Assembly (NCBI GenBank): GCA_964436235.1
Contig: CAYTCW010000015.1
Coordinates: 1-46,963, forward strand
Reading direction: 5' to 3'
Origin: UBA9980 sp964436235
GTDB taxonomy: Bacteria; Muiribacteriota; UBA9980
DNA: 46,963 bases
In this document: piece after piece, positions 15,271-24,480 of the stretch
Layout of the letters: each line of letters starts with the position of its first letter
Position numbering within the stretch: the first letter of the stretch is position 1
The notes under the pieces: generated by a model
The model's database searches: none
Told to the model about the DNA's origin: nothing
Seen by the model: the letters and a program-made list of their open reading frames with translations, nothing else
Position numbers and translations under genes: made by a program

Positions 15271-16812
15271 CTATACTTTACATATATTTTTTAATAATTC
15301 GTTAAATTCAGGTGTTTTGATTAAATTGACGATTTTATTTATATCTTCTGATAATATTCTGTCTTCGCTCATATGGGTGATATGTTTTCTTACCATGGAG
15401 TGTACTTTCATCAATTTAGCGGAAGATTTTACGGGAAGTCTGAAATCTAAGCCCTGGCAGGCTAAAAGCAGCTCTATGGCAAGTGCAAACTCCGTATTTT
15501 CTATTATTTTGATACATTTACGCGCTGAGATCGAGCCCATGGAATTGAAGTCTTCTTTATTGGCGGAGGTCGGGATCGAATCTACCACGGCGGGATGGGC
15601 GAGGACTTTATTTTCCGAAACCACTGATGCGGCGGTATATTGAGCTATCATAAAGCCGGAGTTAAGCCCGCCGTTTTTAATTAAAAATGCGGGAAGCGTG
15701 CGGTGGCTGTTATTGGGATTGACGAGGCGGTCGGAGCGCCGTTCGGAGATCGATGCAAGTTCGGATACGGCGATGCCCAGAAAATCCATGGCTATGGCTA
15801 AGGGTTCGCCGTGAAAATTACCGCCTGATATTACTTCGTCTTCATCGGCGAAGATTAGCGGATTATCGGTAGCCGAATTCATTTCGACGCCAACTATATT
15901 CTCCACGTATTTAATGGCGTCATATACCGCGCCGTGCACCTGCGGAATGCAGCGTAATGAATAAGCGTCCTGGACCTCGCCGCAGTCGGTATGGCTTTTA
16001 ACTATACCCGAGCCTTTTATAAGCGAAGTCATCATTTTAGAAGTCATTAGCTGTCCTTTATGCGGCCTTACCATTGAAACGAGCGGGTCGAAAGCGCGCG
16101 GAGTTCCCATCATGGCTTCGGTTGAAAGCGCGGCCGCGGTGTTTGCCAGAAGGTAAAGCTCTCCAGCGCGTCTGACGAGAAGCGCGCCGATTCCGCACAT
16201 CATCTGGGTTCCGTTGATAAGCGCTAAGCCTTCTTTATAGGAAAGTTCGGCAGCCGGTATTTTAGCCTGCCGGAGAGCGTCTTTAGCTTTGACCACTTTG
16301 CCTTTATATAAAACTTCGCCCATGGCAAGCATGGCCAGCACTATATGCGAAAGCGGCGCCAGGTCGCCTGACGAGCCGACGGAGCCATGGATGGGGACGA
16401 TAGGGGTTATGTTATGATTTATCATATCGATGAGCGTTTGAAGCGTTTTCAGAGTAATGCCGGAATAGCCTTTGGCCAAAGCGTTTGCGCGAAGCACCAT
16501 GGCCGATCTTACGAATTCGGGCCTGTAGTTTTCGCCGCAGCCGGCCGCATGGCTCATTATGAGGTTTTTCTGGAGGAGAGCGGCGTCCTGTTTTTTAATG
16601 CCGACGGAGGCGAACTCGCCGAATCCGGTAGTAACGCCGTAAACGATTTTTTCATTTTTAACTAAGTCTTCGACGTATCGGCGGGATTTTTCAACTTTAG
16701 CGACGCTCGCAGCGGAAAGTTTTACCGGCGCGCAATTATAAACTACGCTGTAAAGATCATCTATAGTAAGCGCTTCGCCGTTAAGTTTGATTTCAGGGAT
16801 GGATTTTTTCAT
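15271..16812 (-). CDS. hutH: Histidine ammonia-lyase-like aromatic amino acid lyase
   Basis: Member of the MIO-dependent ammonia-lyase family; histidine lyases convert L-histidine to urocanate and ammonia in the cytoplasm. At 513 residues it is full length. Visible marks are the catalytic Tyr58 in VYGVTTGFGEFA, H88 in MSHAAGCGE (the His/Tyr-lyase selectivity position), and the loop GSVGSSGDLAPLSH, whose prosthetic-group triad is Ser147-Ser148-Gly149 instead of the usual Ala-Ser-Gly. The motif usually reading SANQEDH is SANKEDF here; the active-site Glu is kept. No other histidine-utilisation gene is nearby. The ATG at 16812 is 12 nt after the amylase stop, with AAAGGAA upstream, so the two are probably cotranscribed. 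Family assignment is firm; histidine as substrate is likely but unproven. Confidence 0.88.
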   Translation of the reverse strand: MKKSIPEIKLNGEALTIDDLYSVVYNCAPVKLSAASVAKVEKSRRYVEDLVKNEKIVYGVTTGFGEFASVGIKKQDAALLQKNLIMSHAAGCGENYRPEFVRSAMVLRANALAKGYSGITLKTLQTLIDMINHNITPIVPIHGSVGSSGDLAPLSHIVLAMLAMGEVLYKGKVVKAKDALRQAKIPAAELSYKEGLALINGTQMMCGIGALLVRRAGELYLLANTAAALSTEAMMGTPRAFDPLVSMVRPHKGQLMTSKMMTSLIKGSGIVKSHTDCGEVQDAYSLRCIPQVHGAVYDAIKYVENIVGVEMNSATDNPLIFADEDEVISGGNFHGEPLAIAMDFLGIAVSELASISERRSDRLVNPNNSHRTLPAFLIKNGGLNSGFMIAQYTAASVVSENKVLAHPAVVDSIPTSANKEDFNSMGSISARKCIKIIENTEFALAIELLLACQGLDFRLPVKSSAKLMKVHSMVRKHITHMSEDRILSEDINKIVNLIKTPEFNELLKNICKV

Positions 16813-16824
16813 GGGAATTTCCTT

Positions 16825-19491
16825 TCAATTTAAAATTTCTAAATATCTAAAACTCAGGGGTTTCATTTCAATTTTAAGCTCGCCGTCGGGCGCGGCGCGG
16901 TATTTTTCAAAGCTGATCATATCGTAAAAGCATATTCCATTTTTATTATCTATGCGGCGGCTTTCCAGCGCTTGGGCCAAATTTACTTTAATGACGGCGG
17001 GTTTAGCGCTTTTATTAAACGCGGCGATTATTATTTCGCCGAAGTGTATTTTAGCGAAAACATAATATTGATCGGTGCATAAAAGCGGCAGGCGCATTCC
17101 TTCGATGAGCGCGGGACTATTTTTTCTTATAGCCGTAAGGCGTTTTACCAACTTAAGATTTTCTTTTTCGAAAGCGTTGAGTTCATCGCCGAAACGCATC
17201 GGGCGGCGGTTATCCGGGTCGCCAGCGCCGCATTCGCCGTATTCGTCGCCGTAGTAAATAAGAGGCATTCCGTTAAGTGCGAATAAAAGGCCGAAGGCCA
17301 TTTTAAGTTTATCGTAATTTTTAGGATTTCTGACGCGCGGCGGGTCTTTGAATCCGAGCTGTCTGCCGTCGCCGTTTTTTCCGCCGTCGAACCAGCCGTC
17401 GGCGTAAGCCATGAATCTTGGAAAATCGTGATTGCCGATAAGGTTGGATGTAAGTTTATGCCGGTTCCAGAATATATCTTCAGATTTTTTTATTTCATGT
17501 TCGAGAGAATCGAAACCATTACCGCCGGTTTTAGCCATGGTTTCGATTATGGCGAAGTAAAGGGGGAAGTCGAATTGTGCGCTGAGCATTCCCGGCGCTA
17601 TATATGAAGCTATTTTTTCGCGGCTGTCTATAGTTTCGCCGACGGTAAAAAAATTATCGCGTGAAATTAAGAGCGCGTTCCAGAAAGAATGCGGTATATG
17701 TTTAACCGCGTCGAGCCTGAAGCCTTTTACGCCCGAGTTTTTAATCCAGCCGTCAGCCATAGTCTTCATAAAATCGATGGTTTCTTTCTTTGAATAGTCG
17801 AAGGCAGGTAAAAATTCGTCGAACCAGGTGGTTTCCGGAAATTCGTCGAATCGCCTTATATTTTTGGTTCGATCTTTTAAATAAAGCCCTAAAAATAAAT
17901 GTTTGTTATTCTTGTAAACGGGGCTGTCTTCGGTAACGTGCCGAAATACCGCGTCAAGGATAATTTCGATCGAAAACTCGCGGCGCAGCTCTTCTACGGC
18001 CGCCGCAAGTTTTTCAAATGAGGCGAAGCGCTCTTCTGCCTCGTGAAGTGAGTATGGCCAGTAGCCGTGGTAGTTGGTAAAATATTTATGCGGCGGCAGG
18101 GAGTCTTTGAATGCGCCCCGCGGGCCTTTTAAAACCGGCGATATCCAGAGGAGGCCTGTGTTTAAATCGCTGAAATAACCGTCGCGCGCGGCCCGTAAAA
18201 TGCCTTCAATATCTCCGCCGTGAAAATTACAGATTTTATGGAGACCGCGGGCGCGAATCGGCCTGTCGTTGATCGTATCGCCGTTTAGAAACCGGTCGGT
18301 CATTGCGAAGTATATGACAGCGTCTCTGAAGCCGCCGGAGCTTTCCATGCCGGTTAAATGGTAAAAGCAGTATTCAGCCGAAAGCGATGCCGATTTTCCA
18401 TCCGATTCCGGGTTGAAAGAATAAAATAAGATTGAAGGCTTAAAATGGCTTATAGCTTTGAATTTACTTTCGTCCATGCGGACGGTAAAAGACTTATTGT
18501 GCCGGTGATAAGAGATATTTTCGGGCGCAACCGGAAGTCCGCCATAAAAAAAAGCCAGTAAAGGATTTGATGAAATGCCCTCATATTTTATTTCAACAAA
18601 AACGCAGTTTTTTTCGCGCCGCATGCGAAGCGGAATAAGCCTGTCTTCGGCGCATTCGGCCCCGGCCGTAAAGACGGAATTAAACGAGCCGAAACCGTCG
18701 GGTTCTTTTAATGGATTCGAGGCGTCATAAAGCCATTTATCGCCGGCTACGAGTTTATATTTATATCGGCCTTTATTAATGTTTTCAAAATCGATATGGT
18801 ATATATTTCGTGCGGGATCGTAATTTAACTTAGACACGCCGGTTTTCCAGCCGTTCATATCGCCGGCTATATATACTTCGTAACCGGCGGCGCTAAGTTC
18901 CGGCGACGCCGGAATTTGAAGGCTTACACGGCAGTTTTTTTCAGCCGCTATGATCGAGCCTCTTATTATTTTAAAAATTTCAGCGGTTTTAATATCATAA
19001 ATAATTATTTGATAATCGAGCGGGCCGCTGAATGCCGCCGGCGGTTTATTCAATTTAAAAACGGCTTTAGAAGCCGTTATTGCGCAATTAATAAAATCGG
19101 CTCCGGAAGAAAGGGTTTTAGCGCCGGGCGTGAAAGCGTTAAGTTTAATATCGGCCGATTTAAACTCGGGATTCGGGCCGTAAAAGGGTTTAAGGTCTAT
19201 GGAGTGTTTTTCGCCGGGGCCGAGGATGAGCCGCGGCATATAAATTGTGTCGCAGAAAGAATTTTTGAAATCGAAATTCCGGCTTTTCGGGCCGGATATA
19301 AGGCTGCCGGCGGTTTTAGAAAATGCGTGCGTCAGAGCGGCCGTAGGTTCGACCGTCGATTCTGCCGCGAAGGCAGGCGCGGCGGACGGAATATGCGTAA
19401 AAAAAAGGTTTTGAAAAGCGTTTATAAAAATAAAGGAAAAACAGGCAATTTGAATACAGGTTAACATTGATAAACCGCGTTTTTTATTCAT
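16825..19491 (-). CDS. Secreted GH13 alpha-amylase with CBM48-like domain
   Basis: Extracellular or periplasmic starch/glycogen-degrading glycosidase, 888 residues. An N-terminal signal peptide ends near AFA-AES at about 42. A beta-sandwich region is followed by a CBM48/AMPK-type glycogen-binding domain (about 195-280; YIAGDMNGW, YKYKLVAGDKW). The GH13 barrel starts near residue 390. All four conserved regions are present: D513-H518 (LDAVFRHV), the nucleophile D594 (GFRLDAVKH), the acid/base E619 (TVGETID) and D689 (GNHD). An active retaining enzyme is therefore expected; whether it is an endo-amylase, pullulanase-like or neopullulanase is not resolvable by eye. The start has AAGGCGG upstream. 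The ammonia-lyase gene follows after 12 nt. Confidence 0.9.
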   Translation of the reverse strand: MNKKRGLSMLTCIQIACFSFIFINAFQNLFFTHIPSAAPAFAAESTVEPTAALTHAFSKTAGSLISGPKSRNFDFKNSFCDTIYMPRLILGPGEKHSIDLKPFYGPNPEFKSADIKLNAFTPGAKTLSSGADFINCAITASKAVFKLNKPPAAFSGPLDYQIIIYDIKTAEIFKIIRGSIIAAEKNCRVSLQIPASPELSAAGYEVYIAGDMNGWKTGVSKLNYDPARNIYHIDFENINKGRYKYKLVAGDKWLYDASNPLKEPDGFGSFNSVFTAGAECAEDRLIPLRMRREKNCVFVEIKYEGISSNPLLAFFYGGLPVAPENISYHRHNKSFTVRMDESKFKAISHFKPSILFYSFNPESDGKSASLSAEYCFYHLTGMESSGGFRDAVIYFAMTDRFLNGDTINDRPIRARGLHKICNFHGGDIEGILRAARDGYFSDLNTGLLWISPVLKGPRGAFKDSLPPHKYFTNYHGYWPYSLHEAEERFASFEKLAAAVEELRREFSIEIILDAVFRHVTEDSPVYKNNKHLFLGLYLKDRTKNIRRFDEFPETTWFDEFLPAFDYSKKETIDFMKTMADGWIKNSGVKGFRLDAVKHIPHSFWNALLISRDNFFTVGETIDSREKIASYIAPGMLSAQFDFPLYFAIIETMAKTGGNGFDSLEHEIKKSEDIFWNRHKLTSNLIGNHDFPRFMAYADGWFDGGKNGDGRQLGFKDPPRVRNPKNYDKLKMAFGLLFALNGMPLIYYGDEYGECGAGDPDNRRPMRFGDELNAFEKENLKLVKRLTAIRKNSPALIEGMRLPLLCTDQYYVFAKIHFGEIIIAAFNKSAKPAVIKVNLAQALESRRIDNKNGICFYDMISFEKYRAAPDGELKIEMKPLSFRYLEILN

Positions 19492-19619
19492 AACAACCGC
19501 CTTTAATAAATAAAATAATAGTTAATCAACAGTTGGATAAAATAAAGTTAAAAAAATAAAGTTAGAAAAATAGAGATGGATAAAATAAAGAAAAACAAAC
19601 GCCAATATGGAAGCGGATA

Positions 19620-22205
19620 TCAACCGCCGGAAAGTTTTTTATTAAGAGCCGCGTTTATTGTGTTTTCGATCATTGAAATATTGAAAGGCTTTCCTATGAT
19701 AGCGTCGACCGAGCCGGGCTCGACTTCCATTTCTTCGAGGCTGTAGCTGTATGCCGTAACTATTATCACGAATATATGCGGGTAATTTTTCTTGATATAT
19801 CTGGCAATATCGGCGCCTGAAGTTTTAGGCATTTTATAATCGGTGAAAACGAAATCGTATTTTTCGTCTTTTTTCAGCAGTTCGAAGGCTTGACCGCCGT
19901 CTGGCACGGTGACGGGAAGATGGCCGAGAGCTTTGATGATATCGCCGAGAGCTTCGCGGATGACGGGATTATCGTCTATTACGATTATTTTGCTTTTATA
20001 ATCCATTTTACGGACATTTTTAAGATGCGAATCGATTTCTTTATTTTCGATATTAACCGGCAGTTTAATAATTATTTCGGTGCCTTTACTCACGCCGCTT
20101 TTAATAACGATGCTGCCCTGATGTTTTAAAATTACGCCGTAAGTATATGAAAGGCTCAAACCGGTTCCTATCTGGCCTTTAGTGGTGAAAAAAGGCGTGA
20201 AGGCCTTCTGCTGGACTTCCTTACTCATTCCGACGCCGGTGTCTTTAATCGATATGCAGATATTAGCTCCTTCCATATATGATTTAAAGGTGATATCGCC
20301 GCCGTCGGGCATCGCTTCAACCGAGTTGAATGAAATGTTTAGCAGCGCTTCGTGGATTTCGTCGGAATTTAAAAATAGATCGGGCAGTTTGCAAAGATCG
20401 GCCGAAGCGTTTATAGTTATATTTTTAAGGTAATTTTCCGCCTGGATGCGCATTTTAGTTATTTCGACAACCTCATCGATAAGTTTATTTATATTGGTAA
20501 GCACATGTCCTGAGCCGGAGGATTTTTTGGGGATGAAAGCCTGCAGGCGTTTAATAATTTCTTCGCCGTTTTTCAATGTGCTTTCTATCACCTTAAGCGA
20601 AGCCAGTGCTTTTTCGTCGGTTATAGAGCGCTGAAGGAGTCCGACGCGCCCGAGTATCACCGCCATCAGATTATTGAAATTATGCGCTATTCCGGTCGAT
20701 AAAGCAGCGAGCAGCTTCATTTTTTCACCCGTAACGGCTTCTTCGATTTTAGCGTTGAAATCGGAATTTTCTTTTTTTAATTTAAAGCATGTAAGGCCGT
20801 TGCAAAGAAGATTTATAACGTATTCGTTGATCGAGTCCATTATAATTTCGCTTTCAGCTGAAAAACTATTATCTTTTCCGGTGAATAAAATAATTATGCC
20901 TTTTAAAGATTCATCCTTCATAAGAGGCGCTATCAGGGCTTCGTTTATCTGGTAATCGCCGAAGGCTAAAATTTCATCGGTTATTTCTTTAAGGCGTTTC
21001 TGCGGTTCGCTGATAATTAAATCGCGCCCTTCTTTTAAATCCGAGGTGATCGACTTGATTAATTTAGAATGAAGCGGTATGAGTCTATTGACTAAAAGGC
21101 TGGAATGCGGGGCTGAAAAGCCGTATGCCTTGACCGAATCGAACTGATCGAGCTCGCCGGCGCATATAAAAAGAGAATATCGCGCGCCGCAAAACGAGCA
21201 AAGGGTTTCGAATAATTCATGAAAATAATCGTCGATACTTTCAAACGCTTCGTGCGGCATGGCGATTTTTTTTAGAAGCTCGAATTTAATATTTTTAACT
21301 ATCGTTTCAACTTCACTGACTATCCGCTCGTTAGCGGCGGAGAAAAAATTCGCGGCTAATCTTAAATATTTAAGATCACAAAGCGCGGCTGGCGATTTTA
21401 ATTTGATAATTATAAGCGATGATAAATTTTTATAATCAATTTTTTCATAATTATAGGCTATTTTAACGGCGGCGTAAGAGGCATTTTTAGCTGAAAAACT
21501 TATCACCGGGTCGTTTGCGTCGAACTTATCGATTATATTCAGCGCGTCGGAAAGGTTGATTTTAAAATTTTGAGAGAGATTATTGTTTCTGACGGGGGTT
21601 TTTTTATTATCGTCATCAGTTTGAAAAAGAATTTCGCTGATTTCGTCGTTGTTTAAATAACTTTTTATGTCATTTAGAAGAGCGTTCTTATTTTCTTCTA
21701 TTGCGCGGTGATATTTGATGAATTTATTTTCACGGGGTTCTACGGCGCAGTCAGCCGCATTTTTACGGCAACGATGTTTTTGTTGAAATTTACGAAATAA
21801 TTCATCAATTTTATCCGCGATATTCTTGGAAAGAAGGGCGCACATCTTCTGGTCATAGGCAATGGTTTCATTGATTATCCGGCCGTATTTTTCTTTGAAA
21901 TCGCTTGAAACGATGGATACATACTGGCAAAACTGCATGTCATTTTCAGGTTTTAATAAGGCTGGCGGAACGAGATCGGCAATCGATTCAGTAAGCGCGT
22001 CGCTGCTTATATATTGCGAAATAATCGACTGCCAGCCATTAATAGCATCTTCTATCCGTTTTTCGTCATAATCGTGACAGCCGAGAAATTTATGAGTCCC
22101 GGCAAAGTGCTTAACGATTTCAGACATTGCCTTGAGGGCCTCTTCGTTAATAAGAGATATTAAGTTTTGTTTTGGATCATAAATATTGTCAGGCAGTTTA
22201 ATCAC
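19620..22205 (-). CDS. NtrB-type hybrid histidine kinase with C-terminal receiver
   Basis: Cytoplasmic signalling kinase of 861 residues with no membrane segment. The N-terminal half looks like a sensor region with a GAF-like part (about 330-480). The dimerisation/phosphoacceptor box GIAHNFNNLM has H508. The ATPase domain shows the N-box (LLNISFNSVEAMPDGG), DTGVGM, PFFTTK and GTGLSLSY. A receiver with D789 (FVFTDYKMP) ends the protein. All catalytic features are intact. The predicted GTG start at 22205 sits directly after AAAAAAAGG, which is too close for a normal ribosome site, and only about 8 nt downstream of the start predicted for the promoter at 22220-22248, so the mRNA may have a very short leader. 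The input signal is unknown. The amylase gene follows after 128 nt. Confidence 0.88.
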   Translation of the reverse strand: MIKLPDNIYDPKQNLISLINEEALKAMSEIVKHFAGTHKFLGCHDYDEKRIEDAINGWQSIISQYISSDALTESIADLVPPALLKPENDMQFCQYVSIVSSDFKEKYGRIINETIAYDQKMCALLSKNIADKIDELFRKFQQKHRCRKNAADCAVEPRENKFIKYHRAIEENKNALLNDIKSYLNNDEISEILFQTDDDNKKTPVRNNNLSQNFKINLSDALNIIDKFDANDPVISFSAKNASYAAVKIAYNYEKIDYKNLSSLIIIKLKSPAALCDLKYLRLAANFFSAANERIVSEVETIVKNIKFELLKKIAMPHEAFESIDDYFHELFETLCSFCGARYSLFICAGELDQFDSVKAYGFSAPHSSLLVNRLIPLHSKLIKSITSDLKEGRDLIISEPQKRLKEITDEILAFGDYQINEALIAPLMKDESLKGIIILFTGKDNSFSAESEIIMDSINEYVINLLCNGLTCFKLKKENSDFNAKIEEAVTGEKMKLLAALSTGIAHNFNNLMAVILGRVGLLQRSITDEKALASLKVIESTLKNGEEIIKRLQAFIPKKSSGSGHVLTNINKLIDEVVEITKMRIQAENYLKNITINASADLCKLPDLFLNSDEIHEALLNISFNSVEAMPDGGDITFKSYMEGANICISIKDTGVGMSKEVQQKAFTPFFTTKGQIGTGLSLSYTYGVILKHQGSIVIKSGVSKGTEIIIKLPVNIENKEIDSHLKNVRKMDYKSKIIVIDDNPVIREALGDIIKALGHLPVTVPDGGQAFELLKKDEKYDFVFTDYKMPKTSGADIARYIKKNYPHIFVIIVTAYSYSLEEMEVEPGSVDAIIGKPFNISMIENTINAALNKKLSGG

Positions 22206-22219
22206 CTTTTTTTGTTTTT

Positions 22220-22248
22220 ATTTTACTTTATTATTTTATAAAAGTCAA
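22220..22248 (-). promoter_or_regulatory. Sigma70-like promoter of the hybrid kinase
   Basis: On the minus strand, TTGACT (22243-22248), 17-nt spacer, TAAAAT (22220-22225). The predicted leader is only about 8 nt. Confidence 0.5.
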
Positions 22249-22376
22249 GTAATCAAGTGGTTAAGGCAAAAAAATATTAACGAAAAAAACTTGAATTTAA
22301 GTCGAATGCTAAGCGCCGATAATAAAATTAGATATTTGATGAAAATGAAAAAAATGAAAAATAAAAAATCAAACAA

Positions 22377-22405
22377 TTGACAAATGGGCTTTATTGTATT
22401 ATCAT
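22377..22405 (+). promoter_or_regulatory. Sigma70 promoter of the nucleotidyltransferase gene
   Basis: TTGACA (22377-22382), 17-nt spacer, TATCAT (22400-22405). It lies 56 nt upstream of the ATG at 22462. Confidence 0.75.
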
Positions 22406-22461
22406 ATATCATGCTATTTCTTGATTATGCTGTTTAAATATAGATAAAGCGGGGGGTTGTT

Positions 22462-23529
22462 ATGAAGGGAATTATACTTGTCGGCGGGTTTGGCACCAGA
22501 TTGAGGCCGCTTACGGCAAATACTCCTAAACCGATTATACCTATCGTTAATAAGCCTTTTTTAATTTATCAGATAGAACTGTTAAAAATGTATGGCGTAA
22601 GTGAAATTATACTTGCGACAGGCCATTTGAGCCAGACTATCAAAAAAGTTCTCGGCGGCGGAGAAGCTTACGGCGTCAAATTAATTTATTCTCTTGAAAA
22701 TCAGCCGCTCGGAACGGGAGGCGCGGTTAAGTTAGCCTCCAAGCATCTCGACGGCCAGGGCGCCTTTATTCTCAACGGCGATGTTTTGACCGATATAAAC
22801 CTCGATAAACTTCTCGCCTTTCATAAGCAGAAAAAAGCTAAAGTAACGATATCATTAGTCGCCGTAGCCGACCCTACCAAGTTCGGTCTCGTCGAAACCG
22901 ATGAAAATAGCCAGATTCGGGCGTTTATTGAAAAGCCCGGCCAGAATGAAATTACAACCAATATGATAAACGCGGGAGCGTATTATTTTGAAAATGAAGT
23001 ATTCGATATGATCCCTGACGGAATTAATTATTCTTTGGAACGCGGTCTTTATCCGATGCTTTTAGATAAAAATATACCTTTTTACGCTTATAATTCAACC
23101 GATTACTGGTTAGATATAGGCACTCCCAAAAAATATCTCGAGGCAAATAAAGACGTGCTCGAAGATAAAGTTAACATACCGGCGCTTTTAGATATGAAAA
23201 AAAGCGGAAGCGTTTTTATAGGCGAACATGCCCAGATCAGCAAAAAAGTAAGAATGCTTTCCATGGCGGCGGTCGGCGAAAAAACGATAGTCCAGCCCGG
23301 CGCCACCATAACCGATCATTCGGTGGTAGGCAATCATTGTATAATTGAAGAAGGCGCGCAGATATTAGGCTCGATTATTTTAGACAATTCTTTTATAGGT
23401 AAAAACTCACGGATAGTAAATACCATAATAGGACAAAATTGTAAAGTAATGCCTTATACGTATATCGAAGGCGGTCTTTTGAAAATTATCGGTGACGGCG
23501 CTTATATACCTGAATATTCGATAATATGA
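22462..23529 (+). CDS. Sugar-1-phosphate nucleotidyltransferase (mannose-1-phosphate guanylyltransferase-like)
   Basis: Makes a nucleotide sugar from NTP and a sugar 1-phosphate for polysaccharide or glycoconjugate synthesis in the cytoplasm. The N-terminal Rossmann-like domain has the signature GGFGTRLRPLT followed by PKP (residues 8-25), plus NGDVL, the FGLVETD strand and FIEKPG. The C-terminal third (about 245-355) has left-handed beta-helix-like hexad repeats (IGEHAQISKKV, IIEEGAQILGS, IGKNSRIVNTIIGQNCKV). This build matches GDP-mannose pyrophosphorylases of the GMPPB type, but glucose-1-phosphate nucleotidyltransferases look similar, so the sugar is uncertain. A run of G residues precedes the ATG and a strong sigma70 promoter drives the gene. 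The heparinase-like gene follows after about 90 nt. Confidence 0.9.
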   Translation: MKGIILVGGFGTRLRPLTANTPKPIIPIVNKPFLIYQIELLKMYGVSEIILATGHLSQTIKKVLGGGEAYGVKLIYSLENQPLGTGGAVKLASKHLDGQGAFILNGDVLTDINLDKLLAFHKQKKAKVTISLVAVADPTKFGLVETDENSQIRAFIEKPGQNEITTNMINAGAYYFENEVFDMIPDGINYSLERGLYPMLLDKNIPFYAYNSTDYWLDIGTPKKYLEANKDVLEDKVNIPALLDMKKSGSVFIGEHAQISKKVRMLSMAAVGEKTIVQPGATITDHSVVGNHCIIEEGAQILGSIILDNSFIGKNSRIVNTIIGQNCKVMPYTYIEGGLLKIIGDGAYIPEYSII

Positions 23530-23552
23530 TTTACGATAAATACAAAAAAGAA

Positions 23553-23586
23553 GCCGGAAAGGTTAATAAGCGTATTACCGTCCGGC
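23553..23586 (+). other. Hairpin between nucleotidyltransferase and heparinase-like genes
   Basis: GCCGGA (23553-23558) pairs with TCCGGC (23581-23586), and an inner GGTTAAT/GTATTACC region pairs with a bulge. No T-run follows, so it is more likely a leader structure or processing site than a terminator. Confidence 0.4.
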
Positions 23587-23619
23587 GTTGCGGGTTAAGT
23601 GCGTCAAATATATTAATTT

Positions 23620-24380
23620 ATGCTGTTAAAAATTAAATCTATAGTTTATAATTTTCATAAAAAAATTAAGCGAAAACTATTTCCCGCAATGCATAATGAA
23701 CCGGCGGGCGGGCTTAAGATAGAATTCGATTTTTTTGATTCCGATTTTAAGAATATATCCGTTGAAGTTTATGATTTATATTCGAAAAAGTTCGTAAAAT
23801 GTTCGTTCGTTCCTTCCGGCAGAACTTATAGATGGCGGCGCTATGGAGTTAATATCGATTTTAGAGCGCCTGCGATTTCCATCGGCGCCGATTTTATAGT
23901 TAAGATAACCAAGCCTGCTTTAAGCGGCCTTCAGCCTTTCGTCTTGAGCGGAATTTCACTTAAGGTTTACGGCGCGGCAGGATTTGATGACGGCGCCGAA
24001 ATTATTTCCCGTTTCGATGCTTCTTCGGCCGATTTTATTAAATCAGGCTTTTACGGACCTTACGTCAGCTCGTCAAAAAAAGTTTTTTCTTTAAGCGAAT
24101 TGCCGGGAAATTCTCCGGCTTATATAATATTTGGCGGCATAGCCGAAAAAATCGAGGCCGCCGGTTATGAATTTCCATCGGGCGCAGTTTCCGGCGATCT
24201 AAATATTATAGATATGTTTACAGCGGGCGATTCTGAAGATATAAAAACCATCCAGTCCCGATCCAGTACGAAAGAAGCGTCCGGAAACGAAGAACCCGTC
24301 GCCGCGGGGCCGGATACGGAATTAAAATCTTTTGAACCTGAAGCGCCGGCTGAAGAAGAAAATCCGAAACCGGAAGAAAA
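23620..24380 (+). CDS. N-terminal part of a heparinase II/III-like protein, cut by an assembly gap
   Basis: Residues 1-about 200 form an unrecognised, probably beta-rich domain (EFDFFDSDFKNISVEVYDL). They are followed by a Glu/Pro-rich linker that runs into the N block. The start at 23620 has a weak ribosome site. In this frame the sequence is acidic and matches the acidic linker that resumes after the gap. The other frame that stays open before the gap, from 24332, reads Lys/Arg-rich and is not credible. I infer one gene spanning the gap. This requires the true gap length to be a multiple of three, which the 100-N placeholder is not. No signal peptide is visible. Confidence 0.7.
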
Positions 24381-24480
24381 NNNNNNNNNNNNNNNNNNNN
24401 NNNNNNNNNNNNNNNNNNNNNNNNNNNNNNNNNNNNNNNNNNNNNNNNNNNNNNNNNNNNNNNNNNNNNNNNNNNNNNNN
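24381..24480. other. Assembly gap of 100 N inside a Glu-rich coding linker
   Basis: Exactly 100 N, a scaffolding placeholder of unknown true length. Both flanks are GGAAGAAAA-type repeats, which explains why assembly stopped. Confidence 0.97.

Noticed and set aside
18916..19464. 182 aa plus-strand open frame opposite the amylase N-terminus
   Set aside because: It is Arg/Gly/Phe-rich with no start signal and lies opposite a recognised signal peptide and CBM48 domain.
24332..24380. Start of a protein just before the first gap
   Set aside because: It reads Lys/Arg-rich in the wrong frame for the acidic linker; it stays open only because of the arbitrary 100-N length.
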